Below, piece after piece: positions 11,001-23,200 of a stretch of DNA of 64,000 nt. The DNA is taken from contig MU394051.1 in the NCBI GenBank assembly GCA_022578605.1, forward strand, positions 1,537,664-1,601,663, read 5' to 3'. The stretch is from Camillea tinctor (Eukaryota; Ascomycota; Sordariomycetes; Xylariales; Xylariaceae). The notes beneath the pieces are model-generated. The model saw only the letters and a list, made by a program, of their open reading frames with translations. It made no database searches and had not been told where the DNA came from. The translations under genes and the position numbers were made by a program. How positions within the stretch are numbered: the first letter of the stretch is position 1; every line of letters begins with the position of its first letter.

Positions 11001-11747
11001 TGTAGAAGAAAAGCCGGCAAAGCAAAGGCCTGCCAAAATAGAACAAATAAGAACAAAAAACAATAGGTACCTAGGTAGGCAAAAAAAAGAAGAAGTAGAT
11101 GACCTAGGTTAGGTTCTTGTTATATCAATTGATGGGAAAGAAAGTTAGATGCAATGTACAAAGTACTAGTACCACGTAGTACTACATATAGTATGTACAT
11201 AGCAGTAGGCAGTAAGGTAAAAGCTATAACCTATTATTATCTTATCGGGGAATTAGGTAGTCATTGTATGTATCTACCCACTACATGTAGGTTAGAAGAT
11301 ACCTGGTAAACCCAGAGAGACCAGAGACTGTACAACTAGAGATCATGGGTACTTGTACTAGGTTAAACCTAAGGCCTAGACTTGAGCTTTCGTAATTGTA
11401 TACCTGGCCCCCGTGTTTCTAAGTAAACGTGCTGCCAAGCTCCTTACGATTTTGCCCACCATTGTTTCGTATCTCCTTTGCCCTTCTGATTAAAGTTCTT
11501 CTTCCCTTTTTAAACTTCATGACTTAGTAATTATTACATGTACTTATTTATTCCAAGGGCCTCGTAAAACTTTACTGCCCAGTATTTCTCCTCTTTATTT
11601 TATTTCCATCCCCAAACGTACACGGCCAGCCCCTACTTACATTTGCGCAAAACACCTTGACCTTCCCATACGGTACCAAAACGCAGAGGACAGAGTAAAC
11701 GTCAAGGCTGCCTTGCGCGGCGAAGCTACCACAAACCTCACGACACC
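11001..11747. promoter_or_regulatory. Divergent promoter: U-box cyclophilin / Ptm1-like
   Basis: 747-bp bidirectional intergenic region between two head-to-head genes. TACCTAGGTA occurs at 11068-11077, 68 bp upstream of the cyclophilin ATG, with ACCTAGGT at 11102-11109. Rich in TAGGT/ACCTA half-sites. No transcription start can be fixed from sequence. Confidence 0.55.
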
Positions 11748-13707
11748 ATGGTGAAGCGGTGGCTATATGCGGTTTCGCTGCTCGTTCTGTCCCTATGGAC
11801 AGTACACGCCTTGGAGGTCCAGATAGTATGTCAATGCCTGGTATAACCCAGCTGCTTTGCTTCCGCTAACCCATGTCCTCTGTAGGACCAAACCGAGGAA
11901 AATAGACAAAAATGCGCCGGTACGCCTTGCCCCTGCAATACGCGTTTCTTTCACTTACCCTCTATCTAGGCATGTATAGCAAGGCCTCTTGGGGTGGTCC
12001 CGTCGAGCCGTTTATCCAAATCGCGTTTCCGAACAAGACCGTCGAAGGCGACGATGACCCCATCGTCAGTTTGGTCATATTTGAGTGGAGAGACGAAGAC
12101 TTGATCGGTGTCTACCCTACCCAGGACTCGCTCCAGAAAGAGCTGATCTGCGATCCCGAGAATGTCGCCAGCGAACTTTGCGATGAGTCCGACCTCGGTG
12201 AATGGATCTTGTCTCCCAATGCGACCGAGTCGTCGGGAAACCTGATCTTGACCAAAGCCATCCATTTGAAGAACTCCGTTCCGATCGACTACCCTATCAA
12301 GAAGACCGGTTACTACTGCGTTGCCGCCTGGGCATACTCTACCCAGGAGTTCATGGGTGTGGTTGAATTCCGAGAGGCCTACGGCGAGCTTCCGGCTACC
12401 CAGATCCCCAAGCTTCCATTCTATGGCGGAATAACGATCCTCTACGCCGTAGTTGTTGTGTACGTTGCCCAGTGTTCCGGGTTCTGTGTGTGCTTCTTGC
12501 TAATGATAACTAGCTTTTGGGGGTTCCTTTACTATCAACATCGATATGATATCCGTAAGTACATCTCCTGGGCATCTTCAGGCCCCGGCCTTCGGTGCGA
12601 GACTAACATCCGCCTAGTACCCGTACAGAACTATATCACGGCGATCCTCGTCTTCCTTGTCGTCGAGATGCTGATGACTTGGGGTTTCTATGGTACGTTG
12701 GTCCCATAATCGATCGATCGCATCAACTAGCTAACCGGTATAGACTATCTAAACAGGAACGGCTCCAATGTTGGAGCTAAGGTTCTCCTAGTTGTGGTTG
12801 CTGTCTTGAACGCTTTCCGTAACTCCTTCTCATTCTTCCTACTCCTTATTGTATGCATGGGCTACGGTGTTGTTAAGCCCTCTCTCGGCAAGACCATGGT
12901 CTATGTAAGGTGGCTCGCGATCGCTCACTTCATTTTCGGGCTTGTCTATGCTGTTACCAGTCTTCTTATTTCCCCAGACACTGCCGGTAGGATCCCAACG
13001 AAGCAAACGATACTATATTCCATGTATGCTAACACTACCTCGCAGGTCCTTTCGTCCTTCTTGTCGTGCTCCCATTAGCAGGTACTCTGACGGCCTTTTA
13101 CGTATGGACGCTGAACTCGCTCAACTTCACATTAAAGGATCTACGCGAACGTAAACAGACTGCCAAAGAGGCCATGTACAAGAAACTTTGGTGGTGCATT
13201 CTAATTAGCATCCTCGTCATCTTCGGCTTCTTCTTTTTCAACTCATTTACGTTCGCCTCGGCCTCCGACCCCGACTATGTGCCCTTCCACTGGAAATCCC
13301 GGTGGTTTGTGCTTGATGGCTGGCTCAACTTGGTCTACTTCGCTGATGTAGCCTGGGTTGCGTATGTCTGGAGACCGACCGCCAACAACAGAAGATTTGC
13401 GATGAGTGATGAGATCGCCCAAGACGAGGATGGCGGATTTGAGTTTGCCGATGTGGGTGCACCGGATGATTCGGATGACGATGAGGAATCGCACATCGGT
13501 GCCAAGGTTACGAACACACGCGCAACCCCAGCCAACGGCGCTTCAGCAGCGTCACAACCCTCACAAAATAGGGGACCGACCAAGCCCGAGTCGCCCCGTG
13601 ACTCTTTTGATGGAGAGACGATTTTCGCTGTGGGTGAGGATGGCGACAAATTCAGTGATGATGAGGGAGATGGCGAAGCATCCAACCTGGTTGGAGGCAG
13701 GAAGTAA
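11748..13707 (+). CDS. Ptm1-like lung-seven-transmembrane (GOST) family protein
   Basis: Golgi/endosomal membrane protein of the GOST (LU7TM) family, like yeast Ptm1. Seven exons join in frame: 11748-11825, 11886-11919, 11970-12459, 12514-12554, 12618-12692, 12744-12986, 13046-13707; 540 aa. A signal peptide (MVKRWLYAVSLLVLSLWTVHA) is followed by a lumenal domain with the family hallmark NRQKCAGMYSKASWGG and about seven membrane helices from residue ~180 to ~410, including FWGFLYYQHRYDILPVQNY, NAFRNSFSFFLLLIVCMGYG and WRPTANNRRFAMS at the last cytoplasmic border. The ~100-aa C-terminal tail is very acidic (DDSDDDEESH). Most introns are about 50 nt; the first is 60 nt. The role in membrane trafficking is inferred from the family. 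Confidence 0.93.
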
Positions 13708-14487
13708 ACCCTACTTCTATAAAGGGGAGGGAATGAGCGGATTGGGACAAAGGGTAGTGAAAACGGCCAAGGAAACAGTGTACTACTACTACTACTACTA
13801 TCGATATACTCTGATATGCGGCGTTGGTGGATCATTTCACTATCGACATTCGTTCGTATTATATGAGGCACCAGAGGGGAGTAGAGAGAGAAAAAAAGGA
13901 AAGTTTAAAACTAGCATATAATCATTGTCGTTCCCTTGATAGAAAGGAAAAGGTAAAGGGGGAAGGGGAGGGGGAGGTGGTAAAAGGCACAACTAGGGCC
14001 ATGCAGACGATGTATGAATCAACTCTAATGAGGAAAGGGGGGTGGGGGCGGAGAAATAGGGGGGGTAAATAAAGTTACCATATCCAAAGATAGGCCATCT
14101 TGAAGAATCATGATCATTAACCTTACCAATGAAGCTAGATGTGAAACGTAGAGGGTGTTATGATACCTAATCTGGAGATGTTGATATCTAGGTTATCAAT
14201 GTGTAGCTTGGGGAGGAGGTAATATGAAAGGAGCCTTGGATTTGAGTCTGTACCCATCTTTTTGATATTCTTTCTGCGACCCTCCCCTTTCAACGTATGG
14301 TGAGAACAGTGGGAAGAAAGGGGTTTTTTTTTTATCATACACTCATACGTAATTTCATGATCCCCATTCCGTACTTAGCCCCCCTTTTTGGGGGAAATTT
14401 CTTGCCTGGAAGAAAAAAAAAACCACCTAAAGAAAAAGAAAAAGTTTGTTTGAAGAAAAAGGGAGATGCTAAAACGCCCGAATCTAA
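13708..14487. other. Convergent 3' region with G-tracts
   Basis: Spacer between two convergent stop codons. The plus strand carries dense G-runs at 13957-13980 and 14035-14066, a (TAC)n run near 13781-13800 and a T-run near 14325-14334. Both 3' UTRs must end here; no gene seen. Confidence 0.6.
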
Positions 14488-16205
14488 TCAAGCACCAACA
14501 TCACCCCCAAACCCGACAGGCCTCCTCCTGCCCCCGTTCTCGGGCAGGATAGCCAAGGCCTTGTACAGCTTCCCCATGCCGCCGGGCCCGCGGTCAATCA
14601 GGCGCCGGCACGCCCTCTCGATATCGGCGGCCTTAGCGCTGTCCTGGCCCGCGACCCGGCGGGACAGCATCTCGGCGCGCTGGCCGATGCCCATAGCGGA
14701 CAGGAAGTCGGCCTGGTCGACGGGGCCGTGGCACTCGACGGCGGGGCTGGCGCGCGTGGCGGCCTCGACGAGGGCGAGGAAGTCGACGTCGGCGCTGAGG
14801 TCGACAAGCCCGGGCTGCGAGAGGGGGCTCACGCGCCGGTGCCGCCGGATGCCGCGCAGCGAGTTCACGGGCACGGAGTCCGAGGGCCCGTAGTCGAGGA
14901 TGAGCGCGGCGCCGGAGGGCGAAGGTTTCGGCTGCGCCGGGGTGCCCCCGATGCGCGACGCGAAGTCGCTCGCGTAGAGCCACGCGTCGGGGCACACCTC
15001 GATGAGGGCGTCGGGGACGGACTTGAGGGCGCGGTAGCGGGGTGAGGACTCGGGGAGGTAGAGAGCGTGGCGCGTCGGAGAGGGGCTGAGGGTGAGCCGG
15101 AATTCGGGGACGGGCTCGTGGCGCGAGGCGGGAGGGGTGCCGAGGTCGGCGTGCGTGGTACCCTCGGGGGTGGGCGAGACGACCATCTCGCGCCACTGGC
15201 GCGTCGGGGAGGTGGTGTTGGAGGAGGCGGAACGGGGGCTGCCGCTCGTGGTGGGGGGCTGCTGGCTTGGGGGCACTTCGACAACCTGGAAGGCGTGGAT
15301 GGGTAAGGCATCGAAGAACTCGTGAGCGACGATGAAGGGCATCTTGCTGGGGTTCAGGGGGATGGCCCTAGTTGTATCGGTCCAGACGATAGGTAGGTCC
15401 GAGTACTTGCAGGTGCTGTGCCAGCCTTCTTTCGACTCGCGCATGGCGGCGTCTTCGCCGCAGAGAAGGTTCTTCTGCGACTTGCGCAGCTCTTTACTAG
15501 CTTCGACTAGATAGACAGCATCGATACTTGATGCCATGTCCTTGAAATTTCTTATAGTCTAAAGAAAAACATAGAAAATAGGGGTTAGTGATATAGAAGA
15601 CAGAAAAAAAGGGGGGGAGGCAGTAAACGCACTCTCAGTATATCATCCATCAAAGTACCTCTACCGGGGCCAACCTCGATCAGCTCGACGCCCGACTTTG
15701 GACGCCCCTGGGACATCCATTCTGCAACGAACCAGATGCCGATAAGCTCACCAAAGACCTGTGATATCTCGGGAGAGGTAATGAAGTCCCCCTTCTGGCC
15801 AAACTGATCCCGGCCTGGCTCGATAGCTCCCGTGTAATATCCGCCCAGGTCTGAAGTCAGACACATGCGCATATAGCTAGCCAGGGGGATAGGACCAGTA
15901 GTCTATATTTATAGGAGTAAGTAGGTCAGTAAGTGATGTGTTTAGTAGCAGTCTTATAAGCTTACGTTAATAGCTTCCGTTAATTGCTTGGCCAGAGGCG
16001 TCGACCATTTTCGGTCTCCATCGTCACCACTCGCAAGTCTAGGTGTAACTGAAAACCCCCGCGAGCTCGGGTATGGGAACTTCGGAAGCTTTGGAAGTTT
16101 TAAGGCATCATGAGAACTACAAGATACGGGCACAGGTCGCCGGGTGGTGCATCCGAGGCCAGCTTGGGCCGCGCGCAAGATGCTCGACCTCATTGTGTGG
16201 TCCAA
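14488..16205 (-). CDS. NDUFAF7: Mitochondrial NDUFAF7/MidA-type arginine methyltransferase
   Basis: SAM-dependent methyltransferase (DUF185/Methyltransf_28) that in animals methylates a complex I subunit during assembly. Three exons: 16205-15966, 15902-15633, 15558-14488; 526 aa. The N terminus is basic and hydroxylated ([19 protein letters not shown]), as expected for mitochondrial import. Family signatures include [20 protein letters not shown] and [16 protein letters not shown], the SAM motif [17 protein letters not shown] (residues ~153-169), the [11 protein letters not shown] segment and the [17 protein letters not shown] motif. A Pro/Ser/Thr-rich insert of about 60 aa follows the latter ([19 protein letters not shown] region) and looks lineage-specific. 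Exon 3 is GC-rich and gives long antisense shadow ORFs. Confidence 0.9.
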
Positions 16206-16834
16206 TAAATGGTATTGGGAATTTATTTCTCCATAGTTATGTATTGGTGAAAGGCTATGGTTCGTAAAGAGACCAGCGCTAAGGAAATGTCAACGAATGT
16301 GGAGGGATTAGTGAAGCTTGAAGCTCTCTCGATTAGGCAAAGAGCTTGTGTCAATTCGACGTAATTGAATTTTCATATGTACCGTTTTTTGAACTTTTAA
16401 CCCGATTATTTCCCGATTTCCTTAAGGCTAGGTTTAGGTACTACCTAAATATGCACCTACCTAAACTACGTAACCTAAGTTAGATATGGCAAACTACCCA
16501 ATATTCCAGCACTATTTAACCTCTACCTACCTAGAGGTAACAACAACGATAACCTTATACCTGCCTTACCTACTAGGTACTACCTAGCCAATTAAAAGGC
16601 TAGCCATCATCCGATTTCGCAAGCTTATACATATCGACCAACCAAGTAGCAGAAACCTTCTAACCTACTACTTCTGAAGTCTCAACAGCTACAACCAACA
16701 AAAAAGCAACACTCCACACCACAACGACACACAAGCATACGTACCCCATGTCAGCCTCGTCTCGACCTTATATCGAATATCTACAATAAAAGAAGCAGGA
16801 AAAAGGAAGAAAAGAAGTACAACGCCCAGCAGCC
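16206..16834. promoter_or_regulatory. Divergent promoter: NDUFAF7-type gene / CDK-like kinase
   Basis: 629-bp head-to-head promoter. Positions 16430-16600 are packed with ACCTA/TAGGT half-sites (at least ten), several arranged as short inverted pairs such as CTACCTACCTAGAGGTA near 16525. Pyrimidine/adenine-rich leader just before the kinase ATG. Confidence 0.55.
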
Positions 16835-18289
16835 ATGGCCAGCAAGTCGCGCTGGGCCGACACGGAGGAGGACGCGGCCCAGGACGCGCAAAGAAAGCGT
16901 GAAAAGGAAGAAAAGAAGCGCTTGAAGGCCGAGAAAGCACGGAAAGCCGAAGAAGAAAAACGAGCACAAGCCGAGGCCGAAGCGGCCAGACAACAACAGG
17001 AGCAACAAGAAAAAGAACAGGTGGAGAACGATGCGAACAATAGACCACCCGCGAAACGACGGAAAGTCACGCCCGGACGAGAGGATGGGTCGGTAGCAGA
17101 AGGAGAGGGAGGAGTAGAAGAGGACGAGGCACCAAAGATCTTGCGATTCGAAGCAGGCGGTTGGGGACCAGCACACAGCGTCGAGAACTACGATAAGTTG
17201 AACGATATCGAAGAGGGCGCGTACGGATGGGTGGCGCGGGGCAAGGAGATCAAGACGGGGAAGGTGGTCGCGCTGAAGCGGCTCAAGCTCGACGACGGCA
17301 ACAGCGGCGCAGGCCTGCCAGAAACAGGGCTGCGGGAGATCCAGATCCTAAAGGACTGCTCGCACCGGAACATCGTAACGCTACGGGAAGTGGTGACGTC
17401 TGGCGGGCCTCAGCGCATCGAGAACGTGTTCCTCGTCCTCGACTTCCTAGAGCACGACCTCAAGAGCATACTCGAGGATATGCCCGAGCCCTTCCTCGCG
17501 TCTGAGGTCAAGACGCTGCTGCGCCAGCTCGCCTCCGGCCTCTCCTACCTGCACGACCGCTGGATTCTGCACCGCGACCTCAAGACCTCCAACCTCCTGC
17601 TCAATAACCGCGGCTGCCTCAAGATCGCCGACTTCGGTATGGCCCGGTACGTGGGCGACCCGCCCCCCGCCCGCCTCACCCAGCTCGTCGTCACGCTCTG
17701 GTACCGCAGCCCTGAGCTGCTCCTCGGCACCGAAACCTACGGCCCCGCCGTCGATATGTGGAGCGTAGGGTGCATCTTCGGCGAGCTACTGACGCGCGAG
17801 CCTCTGCTGCAGGGGCGCAACGAGGTCGACGAGCTGACGCGCATCTTCGAGCTCTGCGGCGTGCCCACCGACGAGTCGTGGCCCGGCTTCCGGCGCCTGC
17901 CCAACGCCCGCTCGCTCCGCCTGCCTCCCAAGTCCGCCTCTTCCGTTGCCTCGGGGTCTGTCATCCGCGCGCGCTTCCCGCTCCTCACGTCCGCCGGCTG
18001 CGCCCTGCTCGACGGCCTGCTGGCCCTCGACCCTACCCGCCGCCCCACCGCCCGCCAGATGCTCGCCCACGAGTACTTCGCCCAGGACCCCAAGCCCAAG
18101 CAGGAGGCCATGTTCCCGACCTTCCCGAGCAAGGCCGGCCAGGAGCGCCGGCGCCGGCGTGACACGCCTAATGCTCCCGGCAGGGGCCAGCAGGCCGCCG
18201 TCGACCTCGGCAGCGTCGACTTTGGCGGCATATTCGCCGGCCGCGAGAAGGAGGAGAGGGGCGGGGGGTTCTCGCTACGGATGATCTGA
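16835..18289 (+). CDS. CDK10/CDK11-like (PITSLRE-type) protein kinase
   Basis: Nuclear cyclin-dependent-kinase-like Ser/Thr kinase, single exon, 484 aa. Residues 15-65 form a highly charged K/R/E/Q helix, followed by a basic nuclear-localisation-like stretch PPAKRRKV (71-78). The kinase domain starts at about 119: glycine loop IEEGAYGWVARG, VVALKRLKL with the ATP lysine, cyclin-contact helix LPETGLREIQIL in the place of PITSLRE, catalytic HRDLKTSNLLL, DFGMARYVG, and the activation segment TQLVVTLWYRSPELLLG. All catalytic residues are present. The C-terminal extension is basic, then glycine-rich. CDK11/CDK10 relatives act in transcription and splicing control; which orthologue this is cannot be settled by eye. 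GC content of the ORF is far above its flanks. Confidence 0.9.
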   Translation: MASKSRWADTEEDAAQDAQRKREKEEKKRLKAEKARKAEEEKRAQAEAEAARQQQEQQEKEQVENDANNRPPAKRRKVTPGREDGSVAEGEGGVEEDEAPKILRFEAGGWGPAHSVENYDKLNDIEEGAYGWVARGKEIKTGKVVALKRLKLDDGNSGAGLPETGLREIQILKDCSHRNIVTLREVVTSGGPQRIENVFLVLDFLEHDLKSILEDMPEPFLASEVKTLLRQLASGLSYLHDRWILHRDLKTSNLLLNNRGCLKIADFGMARYVGDPPPARLTQLVVTLWYRSPELLLGTETYGPAVDMWSVGCIFGELLTREPLLQGRNEVDELTRIFELCGVPTDESWPGFRRLPNARSLRLPPKSASSVASGSVIRARFPLLTSAGCALLDGLLALDPTRRPTARQMLAHEYFAQDPKPKQEAMFPTFPSKAGQERRRRRDTPNAPGRGQQAAVDLGSVDFGGIFAGREKEERGGGFSLRMI

Positions 18290-19297
18290 AAGAGTCTATA
18301 CCGCATATAGTCTGGTCATGATGATTGATACCATGGAGTTCGCATATACACAGGCACGCACGTACAAAACATATACAAACATATATATATGTAATAATGA
18401 ATATGATACCTAGAAGCTATATTGCCTAGCTTGTTTAGCTTACTGGAAGAGAGCAATAGAAAGGTCGAAATGGAAAAAAAGGGATGAAAAGAACAGGCCA
18501 CGGTATTATATATATTGAGACTATGAAAATGTGACGGCTAACTTGAAAGATCTCTCTCGTACAGTCTGGTCTCATTATATCCGATTTAAATCAATATACC
18601 ACTAAAGAATATGTATACAAAGTTACGACATGAAATGCGGATGATGTTTTTCTTTATTAAAAAAGGCTATATGTTTAGTGACGGATAAGATCTTGTGTTT
18701 TTATATATATAGCCAAGCCATACAAACGAGATTTTTCTTCTCGACCAAAATCGTAAGGCTCCATGGCAAAAGACATGTCCATCAACAAATGTATTCGTGA
18801 TCATTTTTTTTTCGACCTTGGCGTCAAATACAAAAATGTATTATCCGTCTCATTCATCTTCCATGAACGTATCTCCCGCTCATCCTCTCCCTTTCTCTCT
18901 CTTCCAAAGAAGGACCGACTTTGTGTGAGTTGCTCGCCAAAATAATTCCAACAAAAAATTATAAACAAACGCCCTTTTTAAACACGATGATGGTAAACCA
19001 CCTCCCTCAGAATTTCCCAAAATTACCGGTGTTGTCTGAACAGAACACCATAATGCCTTTAACAAGTCTTCCCGAGCTATGTGCAGCCAAAAAATAATAA
19101 TAAGAGATGTCTATCCAAAAATCGTAATGTCCTCACTCCGACTCCCGTTTTTTGGTCGTTCTTTTCTTCTTCTTCTTTCATCTGTGCTTCTCGTTTGCTT
19201 TCTCTTTCTCTTTCTCTTTTCCTTTCACTCTTATACTTCGTGTCTGGGAGCTGGCGACCAATAATAATAATAATAACCCAATAGTATAAACCCCGGA
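18290..19297. other. Convergent AT-rich 3' region
   Basis: About 1 kb between the CDK-like kinase stop and the DUF7137 stop. AT-rich, with TATATA stretches near 18379-18391 and 18700-18711, and CT-rich segments near 18880-18903 and 19196-19222. No coding sequence recognised; presumably both 3' UTRs and terminators. Confidence 0.6.
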
Positions 19298-20235
19298 TTA
19301 TATCAAGGCAGCGAATCCCGTCACATACCACGTAAAGCTCATTACGGTGATGATGCTCATGGTGACGGCAAAGCCGAGAGCGGTACGGTCGAGGTCGCCC
19401 GGCGCGGCATTGCACGTCGCGCACTTCCACTCGCCCAGGTCGGCGTAAGGTCGGCTCGTGTACATGCCGAACCGGAAGCCGCTGTAGGGAGCGAGATATC
19501 CGGCCTCGGCGGTGGCGCTCACGGACGAGTCGGAGTCGATAATCAACAGCGTGTACTGCTCGACCACGAGAGGGCTCGCAATGTTGCTCTCTTGGAACGC
19601 GTTCGAATCCCAGGTGAAGGTGGCGGTCGGCTCGAAGGTCATGTTCTGGGTCAGGGTCCATGTCGCACTGACGGTAGAACACGATATCATGACATCAATG
19701 GCACTGGGGGTGCCCTGGAGCGAGGTGTAGTTCCAGACCCAGGTGATGGGCACGGTGTTGTCGATTCGGTACAGGGTCGTTCCATCCGTCGTGGCAGGCG
19801 TGATCATAGCCACGCCGCCGGCGCCATCCTGAGCGTTATAGGTTCTGTGTGTGGTACTATTAGATGTACCCGTAGCAGTCCCAGTCCCAGTTCCAGTCCT
19901 AGTGGCTGCCGATGTTATACCACCCGTGTTCAGGTTCGTCGTCTGAGGCTGGTTGCCGGTAGCCGTAGCCGTCGTGGCCGTGTTGTCTGCTGTAGAGTCG
20001 TCTGTCGCCGAGGTTGCGCCAGTCTCCTGAGCGGTTGATGCGGCGGCTGGAAGAATGTCAACGTTACAGCACTAAGGGAATTAGGTTTTCTTGTGTGAGG
20101 ACTGATGGTGCACATACTAGTTGTAGCATCTTGCCGTACGACAAGTGAGTCTATATCGGGAAGCCACCCGGGCCACGCGGTAGCCAACACGTGCGGTGCC
20201 AGAGCGAGAGCGACAGTAAATAGTTGGCTCCTCAT
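19298..20235 (-). CDS. Secreted or membrane-anchored DUF7137 protein
   Basis: Two exons (20235-20118 and 20046-19298), 288 aa. A signal peptide (MRSQLFTVALALAPHVLATA) is followed by a Ser/Thr/Ala/Gly-rich low-complexity stalk (residues ~40-115), likely O-glycosylated. Then comes a conserved domain (residues ~118-250) with GGVAMITPA, TWVWNYTSLQGTPSAIDVMI and YTLLIIDSDSSVSATAEAGYL, and a final hydrophobic helix (ALGFAVTMSIITVMSFTWYV) at the extreme C terminus. The terminal helix suggests a cell-surface or GPI/TM-anchored protein facing the wall. The domain resembles the fungal family DUF7137; no biochemical function is known to me. Confidence 0.82.
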
Positions 20236-23200
20236 CTTGGGAAGAACTAAATAAGAACGAGGGGAAGGATTAAGATAGATGATAGATAAAAATAAGTCGG
20301 TCGAACCGGCCGGAGCAGCGAAAGACGATAATGCACAAGACAAAGCCCAAATGCAGTGCTGTACAGATGAAGAGGGGAAAATAATTGGGAACGGGTTGCT
20401 TGTTGATGTCCCCGATGCGTTGCCCAGCTGGACAGGGTCCCCCTTTTTTTGTTGTGCTGATCGATTGGTTGGACGCCAAGGACTAAAAACAAAAAAAGAT
20501 CCAGATGCACAAAAATTCAATTAATAAGTATAAATAAATAATACGATTCGGTTTCGGAATTCCCCGGCTAATATACGAGTGTGTGTGTGTGCGAGGGTGT
20601 AGAGGAAACGAATGTGGAAATAATTAAAAAAGCGAATGGTTTTAGAGGATTGTGTATTAACTATCACGAACGACGTTGGCGATGAAGACGGTTAATCAAA
20701 TTCATCAGAAAGCAAAAAAAGCGAGAGAATATGGGGAGGGGAAGGGATGTGTGGGAGGAGGAGAGTAAGTAAGTAAGTGAGGAACAGGTTAGGAGAAGGG
20801 AAAGATGAAGGGGAAGGGGGTTGTGTGTTATTGAGGCTACTCTCAGGGTCAAGAGAGAAAAGAAGAAAAAGATTCGATTGGGTGTTAGGAAGACGGAACG
20901 TGTGACGAACACGAGCGTTGGCAACGGAACTATACCAGGATTGGACCATTACTAGAAGGGTTTGGTGTGGGTACAAGCTGTTAATGCCTGCAAGTCTGCT
21001 GGGAGATCTCCTTCTTTTGTTGTTTTTTTAGTGTATTTTCTGATGGTCCCCCGTAGTAAAGGTGGGAAGGAAAGAAGAAAAAAACAGGGACCGGTTAGTT
21101 CTAGCCAGGAAGATCTGACATAGTTGCAGCCAGGCAAAAAATGTACATAAGTAACCCATATAAGTAACCGATCTATCGATCATACACTTTTGATCTTCTT
21201 AAGTTACTTAGAAGTTTTCTATTGCTCAATAGTCTATCCTTTTTTATCAGTTAGGTATACATAATTCTGTCAATTCTATTAATTTAACTTTAACAATTAC
21301 CATAAGAGGAAATAAACAAATAACCTTAACACATAGTTTAAAGTATACTGTAGTATGTAAGCTGCTAGGTGTACCTAAGTACTCAGAAGATATCCACATT
21401 ACGTATGGAGTGGATGTACCCTCCTGCTCTCCCCTCCCCCCTAATGCATTGTATTTGAAAATCCAGATCGTATTCAAGTCCCGCGTAGCTCCACTTCCAG
21501 ACACAAGGTTCCATACCTGAACTCAAATCTCAGTGGGTGACTGGTTGGAAGAAGGACTTGGCTTGCTGATGACTGGCAGTGCTCGCCTTCCATCCACCTA
21601 AAAATAGTTTTTTTCTTTTTTTTTCTTCCTTTCTTGTTCTTTTCCCCCCTTCTCTCTCTTTCTCTCCACTACCCTTTTAGGTTAGCTTTGTCTGGCTCAG
21701 CACATCAATACGACCGATACTCGTAGAATAATCTAGTGTAAGTTGAGGTTAGGTTGCTGTACAACTCAACTACACTAATAAACAAACCCCGACCTCGAAA
21801 ACATTCCTAAGGAATGTCAACAAGAACTATATGAGACTCCATGTCTTTTTCTTTGGTGCAAAGAAACAACCACAAAAAAAAGGCAAAAGATTACCTACAT
21901 AGGTTAGGTTACTACAACTAAGACCTCTACATGCAATACCCGCCCGAACACTACCGCCACCCATACCCAAATTCGACTGGCCATCCATCAAGAAAATATC
22001 CCAAAATTCTGGATCCATCGTTGAATCCTACCAAGGTTAAGGTTACTGTTATCTCTCCTAGCTAGGCTAGTGTAGTCGCGTGTAGACAACATTTGCATCG
22101 ATGTACGTCTCGTGTTGTGTTGATAGCCACCATCAACGTATAACATATAACGTACATAATATGCCACTCACACGACATTTGTTTCACTCCTCTCCCACCC
22201 AACGGCGGCGTATGCGACAAGTAAATAGTCATGACCTTATTGAGAATTAAAGGTCTGAATCGAACCGTCGTTCATCGTCGTGTGCCTCGTTAGACCCGTT
22301 GGCCCGTTGGTTGTCTAACATTCTTACACCATGCGCCTCAAGCCAATTATAACTTTACCTATACGATCCATTCCCACCAGTCTGGCCTAGTGAGGCCAAC
22401 CAATTTTTTTGATCCCCGAGAAATACATGCGTTAGGTTACCTACACCACACTACCTAGTGTAGGCGGCGCAGATATCGGTCGGTTTCCACCGCCTAAGCC
22501 CGTCATCCGAAGATATGACATTTTCCCATCACCCTAACCACAGATATTCGATCTAAGCATAACATATTTTCAATTCGAAACATAAAAAGTATTATGTTTA
22601 TGTAATCTTTTTCCCTAGAGCAACAATTTATTCCCTATTATATGTCACTAGGTTACCTATGTTGGTGGAGTATAGGTTGAGCTTCCCCTTCCATGTTCCA
22701 TGGTGGCTACAAATAAGGCTTATATGGTGAAACTGACCTGGCTCTAAGAAACCCATCAACAGTATAAAAAAAGGTAAAGAACATGAATATAGATTTCTAG
22801 GTTATATGATGTTCATACCCCAAATCATCATCAACGATGTCCGAGGACTACAAAACTGGTTCCCGTCCTCACAATAATGACATCTGGACACTTGCGCACA
22901 TACACACGTATATAGGGGGGTAATTATACCCACGGTCACACCGGAGCAACCGGCGTTTAAAGACATAATCCTGCAGGAATACTATTGAATCGTTCAATGA
23001 ATACTCATCGCATGAAAATATATCAAGGCTTATCTTCCCGAGGTTACAAGTTGAACTAGAAAAGGGAGTATGAGCATAAAACTGATATGGAGCTACAGCC
23101 CTTCGATGTGATCAAGATGTTACAAATATATTCATCCTAGAGCTATGCTTACTACCACCACTACCCATCTCCTAGTTTCTGCTTTCCGGATGTAGCAATA

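Noticed and set aside
10998..11063. Upstream in-frame start for the U-box cyclophilin
   Set aside because: Would add a hydrophobic leader absent from the family; the conserved protein begins MGKGTDKLYITHSEW at 11000.
13335..13871. 178-aa minus-strand Ser-rich ORF
   Set aside because: Opposite strand of the acidic Ptm1 tail; the Ser runs mirror Asp/Glu codons.
17737..18306. 189-aa minus-strand ORF over the CDK-like kinase
   Set aside because: Antisense shadow in a GC-rich exon; the sense frame has all kinase motifs.
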